From Jaltomata sinuosa (Eukaryota > Streptophyta > Magnoliopsida > Solanales > Solanaceae): a stretch of DNA of 64,000 bases. The translations under genes and the position numbers were made by a program. This document shows positions 1 through 11,659 of this stretch, piece after piece (the first letter of the stretch is position 1; every line of letters starts with the position of its first letter). The notes under the pieces were generated by a model. The model saw nothing but the letters and a program-made list of their open reading frames with translations, made no database searches and was not told the origin of the DNA. The DNA lies in the NCBI GenBank assembly GCA_003996215.1, contig QJPP01007584.1, positions 495,383-559,382 on the forward strand. The letters run 5' to 3'.

Positions 1-2
1 AT

Positions 3-233
3 CCGACCGTGATTATTCCTTTAGAAGATGAGAGTGTGAAGAATAGACTTACTTATGACGAGGTTCCCATGGAGATTCTTGATGGCCAGGTTCTGAGGTT
101 GAGAAATAAAGAACTCGCTTCGGTGAAGGTCGTTTGGAGAAATCAACTAGTTGAGGGAGCTACTTGGGAGGAAGAAGCAGCCATGAAAGCCAAGTACCCT
201 CATCGCTTTCCTTACGTTTCAGTTTCAGCTTAA
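3..233 (+). CDS. 3' end of a Ty3/gypsy chromovirus pol (integrase tail with chromodomain), partial
   Basis: This is the last part of a Gag-Pol polyprotein whose start lies left of the window. The frame is open to the left edge and stops at 231-233. The residues VLRLRNKELASVKVVWRN, then EGATWEEEAAMKAKYPHRF, are the typical tail of plant Tekay/Del chromoviruses. There a chromodomain behind integrase is thought to guide insertion to heterochromatin. No stop interrupts the visible 76 codons. It is followed at 468 by an LTR in the same orientation, as expected for the 3' end of an element. Family assignment is from memory of the conserved wording; clade is likely but not proven. Confidence 0.8.
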   Translation, partial: PTVIIPLEDESVKNRLTYDEVPMEILDGQVLRLRNKELASVKVVWRNQLVEGATWEEEAAMKAKYPHRFPYVSVSA

Positions 234-449
234 GGTAATAGTTTCCTCCTTAGTATGTCACTCCGATTCTATTCCATCAGTTTTTCTCATGATCCTGGCA
301 TGCATTCATGTTTTCCGCAGTTAGTTCAATCATGTTTTAAGTTGAAAAGCTCTATTTTCATTTTTATCCTTGAGTTTTCATGTTTTTTTGCTTGGTGTGG
401 CTATTTTCTCTCCAGATTTCCTTGCTTAGTCTTCGTTCGAGGATGAATG

Positions 450-467
450 ATCCCAAGGGGAAGATAT
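450..467 (+). other. Polypurine tract of the left-edge element
   Basis: The purine-rich run AAGGGGAAGATAT lies directly before the LTR start TGTAACACCCCGG. This is the expected plus-strand primer for reverse transcription, and it fixes the element as plus strand. The stretch 234-449 between the stop codon and this tract is untranslated 3' sequence in which I see nothing else. Confidence 0.7.
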
Positions 468-2546
468 TGTAACACCCCGGAATTTGATCCAACTTTTAAA
501 CTTAGAAGAATCTACAAAATTCAACTTCCCAGGAATTACGGGTCCAAACCATGGGCCATGGTTTGAACCATGAGACGTGGAATGAACCCTTGGTTTCAGT
601 TCTGCATGTCTGTCTCTGGTCTGAGAACACGAGTGGATTTACAGACCGTAGTTCAGTCTATGGTCCATCCTATCCACTCGTGGAATTAGATTAGAAGACT
701 GGTTGTTTCCCCTGAGAACTACGATGGGTCTACAGATCGTAGATATTTCTATGGTCTATCCTGTTGACTCGTATAGTCAGATCTGCAGCCTGCCATTTTG
801 GCCAGGAACCACGAGTGGCAACCACAAGCCGTGGTTTAGTCTATGGTCCATAGACCTCACCCGTAGAACCTGAAGCTGAGCTTTTAATTAAGTTCTTTTC
901 AGGCTTTTACGCAAAGGTATTTTTTTAATTACCCACTCTTTTAACTCTTAAGTGAGGTCGTTTTGACCATTTTTAGTAGGGTTTTATTCCCTAATAGCCT
1001 AAACTCTTCTCATTCTAAGCAATTCTATTTCCAAAAGAGAAAGGACTCCTTCAAGCTCCAAGTCTCAAGCTCCAAGATCAAGCCTCCATTTCTTTTCATC
1101 TTAGATCAAGCTAGCTTCTATAAGGTACGTGGGTATTCAATAAGAAAATCCCTTCACCCTTTTGTCCATAATCCTCAAGTTTTACTTTTATATATGAATT
1201 TATGAAATTAGGGTTCTTATCCAAATTGTGGAAAAGTTATGGGTTTTGTTTTAAAGTATCAATTCACGATTTCCCACTTATTACCTATGTTTTACTTAAG
1301 ATTCCTTGCATAATTTCAAAAGTCCATATGTTGATGATGAATTTTAGCATGATTATATTGAATTACATATTTTCATGTGAAAATTGGCATGTTTAGATAA
1401 CATGGCCTTATTTATTGTGAAATTGCATGCCTAATTCTTCAAGTTATGAATTTAGAAAAAAAGTATGTTTTGAATTGTGTCTATGCTAAGTTTTAAGGAT
1501 TTTGAAGCATGAATTGCATGACATCATATATGTCCTTATGATTTATGAAAGGTTTGGCATCCAGATATGTCTACCTAAGCTATTTGAATTGCATGGTATT
1601 AGATATACCCTTATGCTTTTCAAACAAAATTGACATTAGATATGTCACAAGTATAAGTTGAGGTATAAGTATGTTTTGGGAGTAGTATTGAGCACTTAGT
1701 TGGATTGGGTGAGCGTACCCCTTATATATCCCAGAACTACGTGCCACTGTAGGTTCTTTAAGTCCCCTCTGTGGGTATCAGACACCATGATCACACTAGT
1801 TATACCTTTATACCCTGGCAAGGTATATTGGGTCCTTTCGATGAGATGGATACATCAGATTTCATGTAGCTCACATGGTCTATGTCGGTTAGAGAACCTC
1901 CCATAGAAACAGTTTCAGTTATTTAAATGCATTGACTCTTTTCTTTTAGATTTCATAAGTTCTATTATTACTTATGATTTTCAAGTATATTTTGCCTATG
2001 ATATTACATTGATTCCTTCGCATTCCAGCTTTTACAATCATAGCATGATTTCAGTTTTAAAGTATGTATAGCATGTTTGCTTCAGATTTTTCATATCTAA
2101 TATACTCAGTACATCCTATAGTACTGATGTTTACCTTGCGCTGCATCCTCTTGATGATGCATATTCAGGTTCGGGTCCTCAGATTCGTGGCTAGAGATTA
2201 GCCAGTGTCCCAACTTTGAGTGGTGAGTCCTCATACTTTGAGGACTAGTATCAGTTGTCTATCTTTATTGTTTGTGTTTAGTATTTGGAGTTAGCTGGGG
2301 TTTTGTCCCAACAACCCATTGTTTAGTTTAGAGGCTTTCAGACATAGTAGAGATTCTGTATTTGGGTTTAAGATTTTGATATGTTACATTTGAGGTGTTA
2401 ATTACTCAGTCTATTTATATCTTCAGTTTGATGCTTCCGTTAAGTTTATCTATCTTTGTTTCAGTCATGTTTTAGCCAAGGGTTAACTTGGGGCACTTGT
2501 GGTCTCGGATCCCGTGTTCGCCTAGGGGTAGCCTCGGGGCATGACA
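468..2546 (+). mobile_element. 3' LTR of the left-edge Tekay/Del-type retrotransposon (2.08 kb)
   Basis: The LTR starts TGTAACACCCCGG and ends GGGGCATGACA, the TG...CA pattern with family-typical ends. It contains a repeated-word region (540-870). Behind it lies a leader-like segment ending in a splice-donor-like AAGGTACGTGGG near 1120, and an AT-rich middle. The right half (about 1690-2240) resembles the G LTR at 54.2-56.2 kb, for example in the segment with GTGCCACTGTAG. The left LTR of the element is outside the window, so LTR identity and target duplication cannot be tested. The flank right of 2546 is the tail of element D. Confidence 0.75.
540..870. repeat. Array of imperfect palindromic words in the left LTR
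   Basis: Short variants of ACGAGTGG / CCACTCGTGG and of GGTCCAT / ATGGTC recur many times. One perfect 10-base inverted repeat pairs ACGAGTGGAT (629-638) with ATCCACTCGT (672-681). The block lies in the upstream part of the LTR, before the leader-like segment. This is the position where the other LTR families of this window carry their own word arrays. Confidence 0.7.
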
Positions 2547-2718
2547 CCCATACTTAGACTCTTACTCGTCCTCGAGCAAGCTATCCACTTATGGCCTAGT
2601 CTTTATCTAGATCTACTTTAATTAAATAGGTCTACTCAGTCTAAGGCTACAACAACCAAGATGAACAAATAGCAAGTTCTCATTACAACATGCTTGACCC
2701 ATTCAACACAATTAAAAT
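2547..2718 (-). other. D terminal tail with polypurine tract
   Basis: On the minus strand this piece ends with GCTTGCTCGAGGACGAG, then AAGAGTCTAAGTATGGG at the border with the LTR at 2546. Element E has the same arrangement at its LTR border (58762-58800: TGCTTGAGGACAAGC, then TTAAGTTGAGGGTGT). It is therefore read as the polypurine tract and pre-LTR tail of an Athila-like element. The left-edge chromovirus seems to have inserted exactly at this tract-LTR junction. Confidence 0.55.
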
Positions 2719-4624
2719 TGTCAGGGCCCAGCTACCAGATGATGCAAGCACCTACTCTAAATTACCTAGATAGGAGAACCCTTACTATCCTATTAAAACA
2801 TGTAATGCAGAAGTAAAAAGAAACATGAAAATTTATCTTGATAAAATAAAAACCAGTCTCAACTTTGATTACAAATAAAAGCTTTTAAAGATACAATTGA
2901 ACCTCTTCCTAGGAACTAGTCTAAACAGGTACAAGAGCTTCTAAGAGAAGTACAAAAGAAAAACAAGACACCGCTCCCACCATATCAAAAAGAGGGGTAG
3001 AAGCTACTAGAGATAACCATCGTCTTCACCTAGAAAATATCACAGATCCTGCAACCAGACTATACCCAAAAGGCATAGCAAGAGTAGTATCAGTACAAAT
3101 AACACGTACTGGTAGGCATCATCGATCGATCCAAACCCACCACATAACATTATGTAAAAATCCAAAATAAAGCATGCAACTTAAAGTTATATAGTCAGAG
3201 TCCTTTATCAGTAACTCTTACTACCCAAATCTGCTGCTCGTGAATCTTATTCATTCTTCCCCAAGCCTCATTACCCTATTGCATTTCCAACTCAAACATT
3301 AGAAAACACCTACTTGATTAACCCGATCACATGTTGAACGTTACAACCCTTAGACTCTCCAAGGCTACCTATACTGCCAACCTCTAGAGATACCTCCCAA
3401 TCGTCAGCCCCGTTACAAATTAGCCAGTTATACCCGTAATGGGCCTTTTACTCTTACTCAATATCCTAAGTCAATAACCCTGACCCCTAGCCCTTAGCCA
3501 AGTTAATAGACTACCCATAAGGCATTCTAATCGACTATATGACTTAATGACTAATTAACCATATCCTAACCCACAAGGTAATAGACCACATGTTTTGGTG
3601 ACATATTCTTCAAGCAACCCAGACCATCCAAAGATCCCTAGGACATCATCTATGGTGCCAACATGTAATCTCTATTTACTCAAAAAACCACCTGAACATC
3701 TACATATACCAACTCGGCCACTCATGGACTAACACGTAACAATACATCAAAATAAATAAGCCCGATTCACTCACTAAACCAACACAGGTATCAAAATCAA
3801 ACTCGTACCAGGCTTGGTACCTAAGCCAACCATAATGAAACTATACCAGGAATAGTATTCGAGCTACTTAATAAATAACTTATACCAGGCATGGTACCCG
3901 AGCCAACCGATAATCTGTACCAGGCATAGTACCCGAGCCAACCAAAGAATCACAAGTATTACAATAATCATAACCACAATGAAAATACATACCACACTTG
4001 TACAACCAATAAGCATTAAAATAAGTTCATTGCATGAGATTGACAATACGATATCAGTTAGCATTCATTCCCTTATTCCCTAAACATGCACTGTACAAGT
4101 AATAATAATGGAATAATTACATTCATACATAACGCAATTTGGGAATACAACAACCATCACCTACCATAATAGGTACGATTCGTTATTCGAACCTTGATGA
4201 TCCATATGAAGACTAACCCCGACCTAATCAATTAAGCATATTAGCTCATATACCTCAAATACTAGAACTTATTTAAGAGTATACATACATCCATGAGAAA
4301 CCCATTACCCAATATGAAGAGCCTAGTACATCTTAGCTCATCCGTCTCCTCATTATACCAACCCGGGGAGTTTGCTACAACCTAAAAACCCTCCTAAAAT
4401 CCAGTTATCCAAGGATTAACAATCATAACTTCAAATAAATCAATCAACTACAGGTTCACATTACTCATAACAGTAAAATTCCACCCCGACCTGCCAGATT
4501 AAAATATGTTTGTCCCTCTAGACTCTGTGCCCAAAGGCCTAAGCATGAAATCTCCTATCAATCTATAACATATTATGCTTTGAAAGTCAGGTCTAAACTA
4601 CTCAGTTAAACCTAGCCTACCTAA
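2719..4624 (-). repeat. Element A 3' LTR, left part
   Basis: Starts TGTCAGGGCCCAGC and is alignable by eye through its whole length with the A 5' LTR (19868 to about 21770). For example, both have CTCTAGAGATACCTCCCAAT in the middle and CTAGCCTACCT at the end. It breaks off at 4620-4624, where T is inserted, and continues at 16610. Around 3805-3925 it has the hairpin word TACCAGGC(A/G)TGGTA in several copies followed by CCGAGCCAACC. No gene is seen. Confidence 0.8.
4620..4624. repeat. Left target-site duplication of element T (CCTAA)
   Basis: CCTAA before T matches CCTGG after T (16610-16614) with two G-to-A differences. The undisturbed site in the sister LTR reads AGCCTACCTGAACGCC (about 21764). 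Joining the flanks of T gives the same reading, so the insertion point is certain even though the duplication has decayed. Confidence 0.75.
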
Positions 4625-5269
4625 TGTAATGACCCTTCCGGTCATGTTCGCATTTTCACCTTCTTTTCACTGTTAGAGCTTGCCTGTATTAGCCCAAGTT
4701 AGTAATAACTTGCTGGGAGTGGTGGTTTGGTTCCCGAGCCATTTGTTAGATCGTTATGAACATTTTTCTATTTTAGAGCTTTAACTTAGGAAATCATTGA
4801 CTTTAGTCAACATTCTTAGCAAGCATGCTCAAAATTGAATTTTGACAGTTCTGTTAGTTCTAAATCATGAATTTTGGTCTAGTTGGACCTTTAATCGGGG
4901 CCTGGGAGCTTCCAGTATAGTTATATCTCACTTTTTGAGATTTCAGGCCTATTAGAGTTGAGAGTTTGACTTTGGTCAACTTTTGACGATCAGAGTGTCA
5001 GATTCAAAATACCACAGTTTCATCAGCTCTGTAATGTCGAGTTTGGGTTAGATATATGGTTGGTTTGGGTCTTGTGTGAGACGGGCTCATTTTGGGTGTT
5101 CGGTTGAAATTTGCAAGTGTTGACTTTGGTCAATATTTTATTGAAATGACCTCGTATGAAAGTTTCATCAATTCCATTCAGTATGGAATGCCATTTCTGG
5201 TGCGGTAACATAGTTCATTTATGCATGTGGGTTCCCTGATGAATCTCGGAGACCCATCCAGTGACTTTA

Positions 5270-5592
5270 CAACTTGAGAAAAGTTGCTGGTTTCTATTGT
5301 AGGTGCAACCCTCAGACCTTAATCGTGACCACCAGGGAGGCCACGCGATTGCAGTGGTCTACCTCTTTGAGCATCGCAACCGCGAGGCCCCTTTCATGCA
5401 ATCACAATAAAGGTCCTGTGGACCCGACACCCTTTGCTCTTCGCAATTGTGAGATTCCTTCTTGCGACCACGATGAAGGCCTTGCCCCTTTTCTTTGTGA
5501 CCGCATGGCTTGCCTTTGAAATCATGATGGTCTAGCTAGTATGGTCATCGCGACCACATGGGGTCCCTTCACTATTGCGATGAAGGACCCAT
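5270..5592. repeat. Word array of element T, 5' LTR copy
   Basis: Variants of ATCGCGA, TTGCGA, CGCAATTG and CGACCACGATGAAGG recur across about 320 bases and stop only a few bases before the TATA box. The copy in the 3' LTR (13850-14142) is cleaner. The block lies between backbone sequences that T shares with F, but F has a different word here. Confidence 0.75.
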
Positions 5593-5597
5593 GGCAG

Positions 5598-5605
5598 TAT
5601 ATAAT
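5598..5605 (+). promoter_or_regulatory. Likely TATA box of T 5' LTR
   Basis: TATATAAT lies directly behind the word array and before a pyrimidine-rich stretch (TTCTTCTCCTTC) suited to a transcription start. The 3' LTR has TTTATAAT at the same place (14146-14153). Position and context support it; no transcript data are available here. Confidence 0.6.
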
Positions 5606-7998
5606 TCTTCTCCTTCATTTTGTCCTTTATTCAAACATTTCCCTCCATAGTTTCAAGAGCTCCCAGCTCCATTTTTGTTGTGGGATTATCATTTAGCATT
5701 GTGTGGCTTATTCCGTACCCATGATCATTTTTCCGTATTCAATTGTAAGTTTCTAACCCTTTATTTCCGTTAATTTCCTCCTTTGATTCTTAAATTTTTT
5801 CTTGGGACTAAGGGCTGTTTTGGGCCTTTCCCTTGCCCGTTTTTCACTCATTTTTTAAGCATGTGTTCCCGGCTATGTTGGGAACCTTGTGGCAATTCTC
5901 ATTTTCCATTTTGGGCTGTAGGGCTCATGGACCCGCTTTTGACCCAGATTTTGATCCAGCTAAATTATTAGCATAATAAGTATATTATGTTTTTGATAGT
6001 TTGATTGCTATTCGGGGCTTCTCAGAGCAGTTCAGTCTCGGGCAATGTCTTTCTAGTAGCTTGTCGTTAAACGCCAGGTAGGTTACGACTTACCTACCTT
6101 AGACTTTCCTTATATAGAATATAATTGTACTATTTAGCATCTTTGAGTTGGGTTTACTAGTTTGGCACCCTAGACCTTACCTACTTTCCTTCTGTCCATT
6201 CTTATTTCCTATGTTGGCTTTAGTATCGGAGCTAGTTTTACTAGTATTACCTGTGTGGCCTTTGCTTATGCCTTTGGACCATAGATGATGGGATATTTGA
6301 GAAATTTGCATGAGTCCCAAACATTAGTTTATGGTTATGAGCTGGTTATCTGTGTTGTAGAGCGGATTAAGCATTTGTAGGGCCGGTAGGTTGATTGTGA
6401 GTTGTTGAGCTATCGGTTGTATTCGATCAAATTATCACTATCATGAAAAGAATTTTTCCATATTGATTTTACTACTACAAGGCTGTAGGCCTGACTATCA
6501 CCAGGTTTCTAAACCTTATATGGCCCCGAGGGCCCATTTTCAGTAAAAATGGCTTTAAATAGATCTAAACTGGTCTTATGGTTTTCTTAAAATAAAGAGA
6601 TTAAATGATGATTTTCACACTGATTCTAGACTAGACTGGGCCGGAGTGCTAGATAATTTTTCTACTGATTTCGAGATGATACTAGACTTGGATGGGCCAG
6701 AGTGCTTGACATGATTTCATCACTGACTTTGAGATAATACTAGGCTCGGCTGGGTCAGAGAGCTAGACATGATTTTACAACTGATTTTAGACCTGGATAG
6801 ACTCCGGGCATGCATATTGAGATATTGAGAGTTTGTATGTAGTCGCGGAGACCTTCATAGACCTTGCCGATCTGGACTAAGGGCTATAGGCTGAGAGTGC
6901 CAGAGAAGGGGTATACGGGGGAAGCCTTCCATGGGTCCTACCTGCTGGGCCTATGGGCGCCGAAGGAGGTGCATATGGTACCACTAGCACTTCATATCAT
7001 ATCATACATTGTTTCCACGGTTGTACCCTTGTATGTTGTTTGCTGAGTGTACGCTCTAGTAGTATAAGATGTCAAAGGGTTTGTTTTCACTTGTATGTAT
7101 TCCTCAGGTGTATGGGAACCCGTTGGGATTGTAGGTAGACTAGTTTTACTCATTCATATTGTAGTTACTTGTTGGTTTACTTTCAGATCATTCTTACCTT
7201 GTGGGTTGTATTATTAGCATGCTTATGTTTAATTGCCTTTCTTTCCTTCCTGTTACTTGAGGTTACCCGTACACAACCCTGTTTGTTAAACTTTCTATAG
7301 ATATTGTTGTTGCAAGGATCCATGTGAATTCTCTACCCCTTCCACCTATGTTATGTGATATATCTTATGTGGCTAGCATAGTATACTTATATTCTCTCTA
7401 CCTTCTATCTGTTTCTAGTCTCCGTGTGTTTTCCTATGTTTGCTTCTGTGATTTATTCTTCTTATCTTCTATATACTGCTCTTATATTTTATATATGCTC
7501 AGTTGGCCTATGATGCCTACTGCGTACCCGTTGCTTTGTAATTAGTGCTCATACTACACTTCTGCATCTTCCTGGTGCAGATCCTAGTGTGATCTATCAC
7601 TATTGACTTAGAGACTCATGCAACACTTTTGTGCATCCGAGACATAGGGTGAGATCCTGGCGATTGGGGCTTTGCTATATCTATTCTTTTGGTATTTGAC
7701 TCTTTTGTATATTCAGAGGCTCTTGTATATTTTACTTTTGCACTCTCTTATACTCTGTATATTTATTAGTGGCTACAATAATTTTGATACCAGGTCATGG
7801 GATGGTGTAGTTTCTATATGTATATCTAGATTGCTTCCTTCCTCTTTGCTTTCCTTATCTTGATTCTGCTTATTATGCTTCTTCTGTGTGCTTACTTATC
7901 TAGAAGCCTATTACTAGCCGTTCTGGGCTACGGGGATTGGTTTTCCTATAAGGGGGTTGTATGTGCCATCATGACCTGAGAAATCTGGTCGTGACAAC

Positions 7999-8011
7999 TT
8001 GATATCAGTGC
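7999..8011 (+). other. Primer binding site of T (initiator tRNA-Met type, decayed)
   Basis: TTGATATCAGTGC follows the 5' LTR after two bases. The canonical plant site is TTGGTATCAGAGC, so two positions have changed. It confirms the LTR border and the plus orientation. Confidence 0.8.
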
Positions 8012-8199
8012 ATAGGTTCACCGGTATAGGAGCCAATGTCTAGTAGAATCCTACGGATCGGGGCGGAGACATCCGTACTCTATCTTTGGGAGGCTACAGT
8101 GGCATTTTAGAAAACATAAATCTTTTCTTGCTTCTATATCATGCATCTTATCTTAGTTAGTTTCCTGGAATCTTATTTGTTCCATTCACCCTTCCATAG

Positions 8200-9600
8200 A
8201 TGGCTCATACGAGATCTTTAGCAGCAGACGAGGGCAAGCCTTTGGCACCAGCACACCCGACTCTAGCTAGGGGCTGAGGTGGTCATAAAGGTAGAGGCCG
8301 AGGACGTGCCCGAGCAGTGGCACCATTTAAAACTCCTGAGGTTAAGCATGGGCCTGAGATAGTTCCGGACCAGCAACCGGTGGACCAGAGGGCAACCCAG
8401 GTGCCATCAGGTCCAGTAGTAGCATTAGTATCACCACCAGCCTCAGCTATTACACCAGATATTCCGAGCGTGCTTCTTCAATTGTTGAGTATGGTTGGGG
8501 GTCAGCCTTTTGATACAACCCAAACATCAGCTCAGGGGGTTGCCCTGGGTGTTCAGAGTTCAGGAGCGCAACCTTCTACTGTGGCTCCCCGTGCACAAGT
8601 TCTGTCAGTGCCTACAGTCACTCAGCCTCTTGCTCCTTTCCTAGTTATGACTGAGTCAGAGCAGAAGGCTTTGGGCCAATTTATGAGATTATTCCCGTCG
8701 AGGTTCTCCGGTGCTCCCAGATAGGATGCTTATGACCTCATTTCTACTTGTGAGGAGATGCTTCATCATCTTGGTCTATTAGATACTGATAGAGTAGGAT
8801 ATACCACCTATCAGTTGGAGGGCCCAACTAAGCTTTGGTAGAGGTCCCAGGTAGCTTGTAGACCTCCTCAGTATCCTCAGTTAACTTGGAGGGAATTCTA
8901 TGAGGCTTTTATGGCCAAGTTCTTGCCAGAGTGTGATCGCGAGCACCGTAGGAAATAGTTTACCCGCTTGATGCAGGGGTCTATGACAATGTCTGAGTAT
9001 AAGACCTATTTTTGCCAATTGTCTCTATTTGGGTCTATGATCATTTCTACAGAGCCAGACAAGGTTTGTAGATTTGTCTAGGGGTTGAGGACCAAGCTTC
9101 GACAGACTGTAGAGATACTAGTCGCTAGTGGGAGACCATTTCACGCTAAAGTGGACCATGCTCGCACTATAGAAGATTTACATCATCAGGACCTAGGGGC
9201 CAGAGATAAAAGGCTATGAAATTAGGGCTATTATAGTGGTTCCCACTCCAACGGTAGAGGTTCAGGTCAGTGGGGCCAAGGATATTAGCCACATCAGCAT
9301 CAGGGTCAGTCTAGCCGTCCAGTTCATGTATCACTTCAGACTTCTGTTGGGCCTCAGTTTGATCAGAGTTATGGTAGTCAGCATGGTTACAATGGTCAAT
9401 CATCATAGAGGGGTACATCATTTGGGGCATCAGGCTGTGGTGTCCAAACAGGTTCAACCAGTTCATCTTTATAGGGTAGGACTTCAGGGCCTTACTACGA
9501 GTGTGGTATCATTGGGCATTTATCCAGAGAGTGCCCCCAGCGGGGTACAGTTCAGCCAACCTCTTAGCCAAATTAGCCTTTGATATTAGCGTAGCCACCA
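8200..9600 (+). pseudogene. gag of element T (capsid and zinc-knuckle region), broken
   Basis: The reading starts MAHTRSLAADEGKPLAP at 8200, with a stop 25 codons later and the same frame reopening. A Pro/Gln-rich N-terminal part runs to about 8700. The Gag core (about 8720-9200) reads AYDLISTCEEMLHHLGL, then LTWREFYEAFMAKFLPE and MTMSEYKTYFCQLSLFG, the pattern of the retrotransposon Gag family. A zinc-knuckle remnant (YYECGIIGHLSRECPQ-like) is visible near 9490-9545. At least five in-frame stops are present, mostly TAG where a CAG or TGG codon is expected. It would have formed the virus-like particle; it cannot do so now. Confidence 0.85.
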
Positions 9601-9699
9601 GTCATAGGGGTTGGTGTCCCTGGTAGAGGTGGTGCCCAGCTTTGCAATATAGGTGGTCAGGATGACAATCAGTTAGGTGGAGGTCAACATCAGTTCTAT

Positions 9700-10400
9700 G
9701 CAGTCCCTGGTAGACCAGAGGCAGAGGCCTCAGATGCGGTGATCACAGGTATTATTTTTGTCTATCGCCAGTCAGCTTTAGCATTGTTTGATCCTGGTTC
9801 TTCATGTTCATATGTTTTTGCCTACTTTGTTCCTTGTTTAGGGTTGTCTAGTGATCCATTATCTATTCTTGTATCTATTGCTACCTCGGTAGGCAATTCT
9901 TTAGTAGTGGATCAAATTGTTAGATCCTATTTGATAGTTGTTAGTGATCTTGAGACTTGGGATAATTTGATGATTTTAGATATGCTAGACTTTGATTTGA
10001 TTTTGGGCATGGACTGGTTATCCCCTCACTGAGCCATTTTGCATTGTTATGCCAAGATCATTACCATAGCCGTGCCCGGTGTATCCCTAGTTATGTGGAA
10101 GGGTTTTATTAGCCATGTGCCATCTAGGATCATTTCTTGCCTTCAAGCTAGAAAGTTGATTTCGCATGGGTTTTTGGCTTATCTAGCATATGTTTTGGAT
10201 GTTAGCGCCGACACTTCCTTCACCAAGTCGTTCCCTGTGGTTAGGGAGTTCTTAGATGTGTTTCTGACTGACCTACCAGGCCTTCCACATAAGCGTGATA
10301 TAAACTTTGCCATTGAGTTAGATCCGGGTACCAGAACTATTTCTATTACTCTGTATCATATCACTCTAGCTGAGTTGAGGGAGCTTAAGGTTCAACTTTA
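9700..10400 (+). pseudogene. Aspartic protease and linker of element T pol, broken
   Basis: The protease active site appears as ALFDPGSSCSYV at about 9781-9815, in place of the usual D-[ST]-G, followed by the typical ILGMDWLSPH (about 9999-10028). A TGA then interrupts the frame. The linker to reverse transcriptase includes VVREFLDVFLTDLPGLP and INFAIELDPGTRTISI (about 10220-10345), standard wording before the polymerase in Ty3/gypsy elements. The serine-to-proline change in the active site and the stops show that the enzyme is dead. Confidence 0.82.
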
Positions 10401-11650
10401 AGATTTTTTAGTTAAGGGTTTCATCAGGCTGAGTATGTTTCCTTGGTGTGCTCCAGTTCTGTTTGTGAAAAATAAAGATAGTTCGATGCGGATGTGTATT
10501 GATTATTGGTAGCTGAATAAGGTGACTATAAAGAACAGGTATCCCATAACGCATATGGATGACTTATTTGATCAACTCTAGAGTGCAACAGTGTTCTCTA
10601 AGATAGATTTAAGTTCAGGCTACACCAGTTGAGGATTAGGGCAGAGGACATCCCTAAGATAACATTCAGGGCACGTTATGGCCATTATGAGTTCCTGGTG
10701 ATGTCTTTTGGGTTGACTAATGCCCTCGCAACTTTTATGGACTTGATGCACTAGGTGCTCAAGCCATACTTGGATTCATTTGTGATAGTCTTCATTGATG
10801 ACATATTGATATACTTGTGGAGTAGGAAGGAGCATGAGCAACATTTGAGGATCGTACACTAGACTTTGAGAGATCATCGATTTTATGCCAAGTTCTCAAA
10901 GTGCGAGTTTTGGCTTGAGTCAGTAGAATTCCTAAGACACGTGGTATCTAAGGATAGATTAGAGTGGACACAGGAAAGATTGTAGCCATTCGTGATTGGG
11001 TGAGGCCTACTACTCCTATCGTGATTCACAGTTTTGTTGGGTTGGCAGTATATTACAGATGGTTCATTGAGGGATTTTCTTTCATAGCAGGACCTTTGAC
11101 TAGGATGACTAGGAAGGATGTTCCATTTCAGTGGTCTGATCAATGCGAGGATAGCTTCCAGAGGCTTAAGGCCTTCTTGACTTCAGCTCCGGTGTTGACA
11201 TTGCCAATTGATGGTCAGGGATTCTCAGTGTATTGTGATGCTTCGTCAGTTGATCTTGGTTGTGTGTTAATGTAGTAGGGTCATGTGATACCATATGCAC
11301 TGAGGAAGCTGAAGGATCACGAGTGCAACTACCCCACTCATGACTTGGATTTGGCGGCGGTAGTCTTCACACTTAAGATCTAGAGGCACTATCTGTATGG
11401 AGTTCACTATGAGATTTACACCGACCACCGTAGTCTTCAGTACATCACGAGTCAGTGAGAGCTGAACTCTAGGCAGCGGAGATGGATTGAGTTACTGAAG
11501 GACTATGACTTCACTATTCTGTATCATCCGGGCAAGGCAAACATGGTAGCGGATGCCTTGAGCCAGAAGGCAGTGAGTATGGGCAACTTGGCTTTTCTTT
11601 CAATTTCGGAGCGACCATTGGCCTTGGACATCTAGTCCTTAGCTAACTAT
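10400..11650 (+). pseudogene. Reverse transcriptase and RNase H of element T, broken
   Basis: Polymerase blocks in order: CAPVLFVKNKDSSMRMCIDY (about 10450), VFSKIDLSSGY (about 10590), GHYEFLVMSFGLTNA (about 10680), and the catalytic FIDDILIY (about 10790, in place of YVDD). Then YAKFSKCEFWL follows at about 10890. A frameshift near 10620 and several stops break it. RNase H follows with FSVYCDASSVDLGCVLM (about 11220), YTDHRSLQY (about 11415) and YHPGKANMVADALS (about 11523). This is the standard order for Metaviridae. Confidence 0.88.
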
Positions 11651-11659
11651 TTTGTTAGG

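Larger units (their letters stand above)
4625..7996 (+). repeat. Element T 5' LTR (3.37 kb)
   Basis: It starts TGTAATGACCCTTCC and ends GGTCGTGACA, and it matches 13183-16609 along its length. Order: upstream region, word array (5270-5592), TATA box (5598-5605), pyrimidine-rich leader, and a long AT- and T-rich distal part (about 7200-7900). The short frames with many Cys, Leu and Tyr in it are not credible proteins. A near-tandem of about 60 bases with GG(C)TGGGCC(A/G)GAGTGCTAGA occurs at about 6620-6770. Confidence 0.85.

Noticed and set aside
5274..5519. Cys-rich small protein in the T LTR
   Set aside because: Frame through the palindromic word array, upstream of the TATA box. The 3' LTR copy does not keep the frame.
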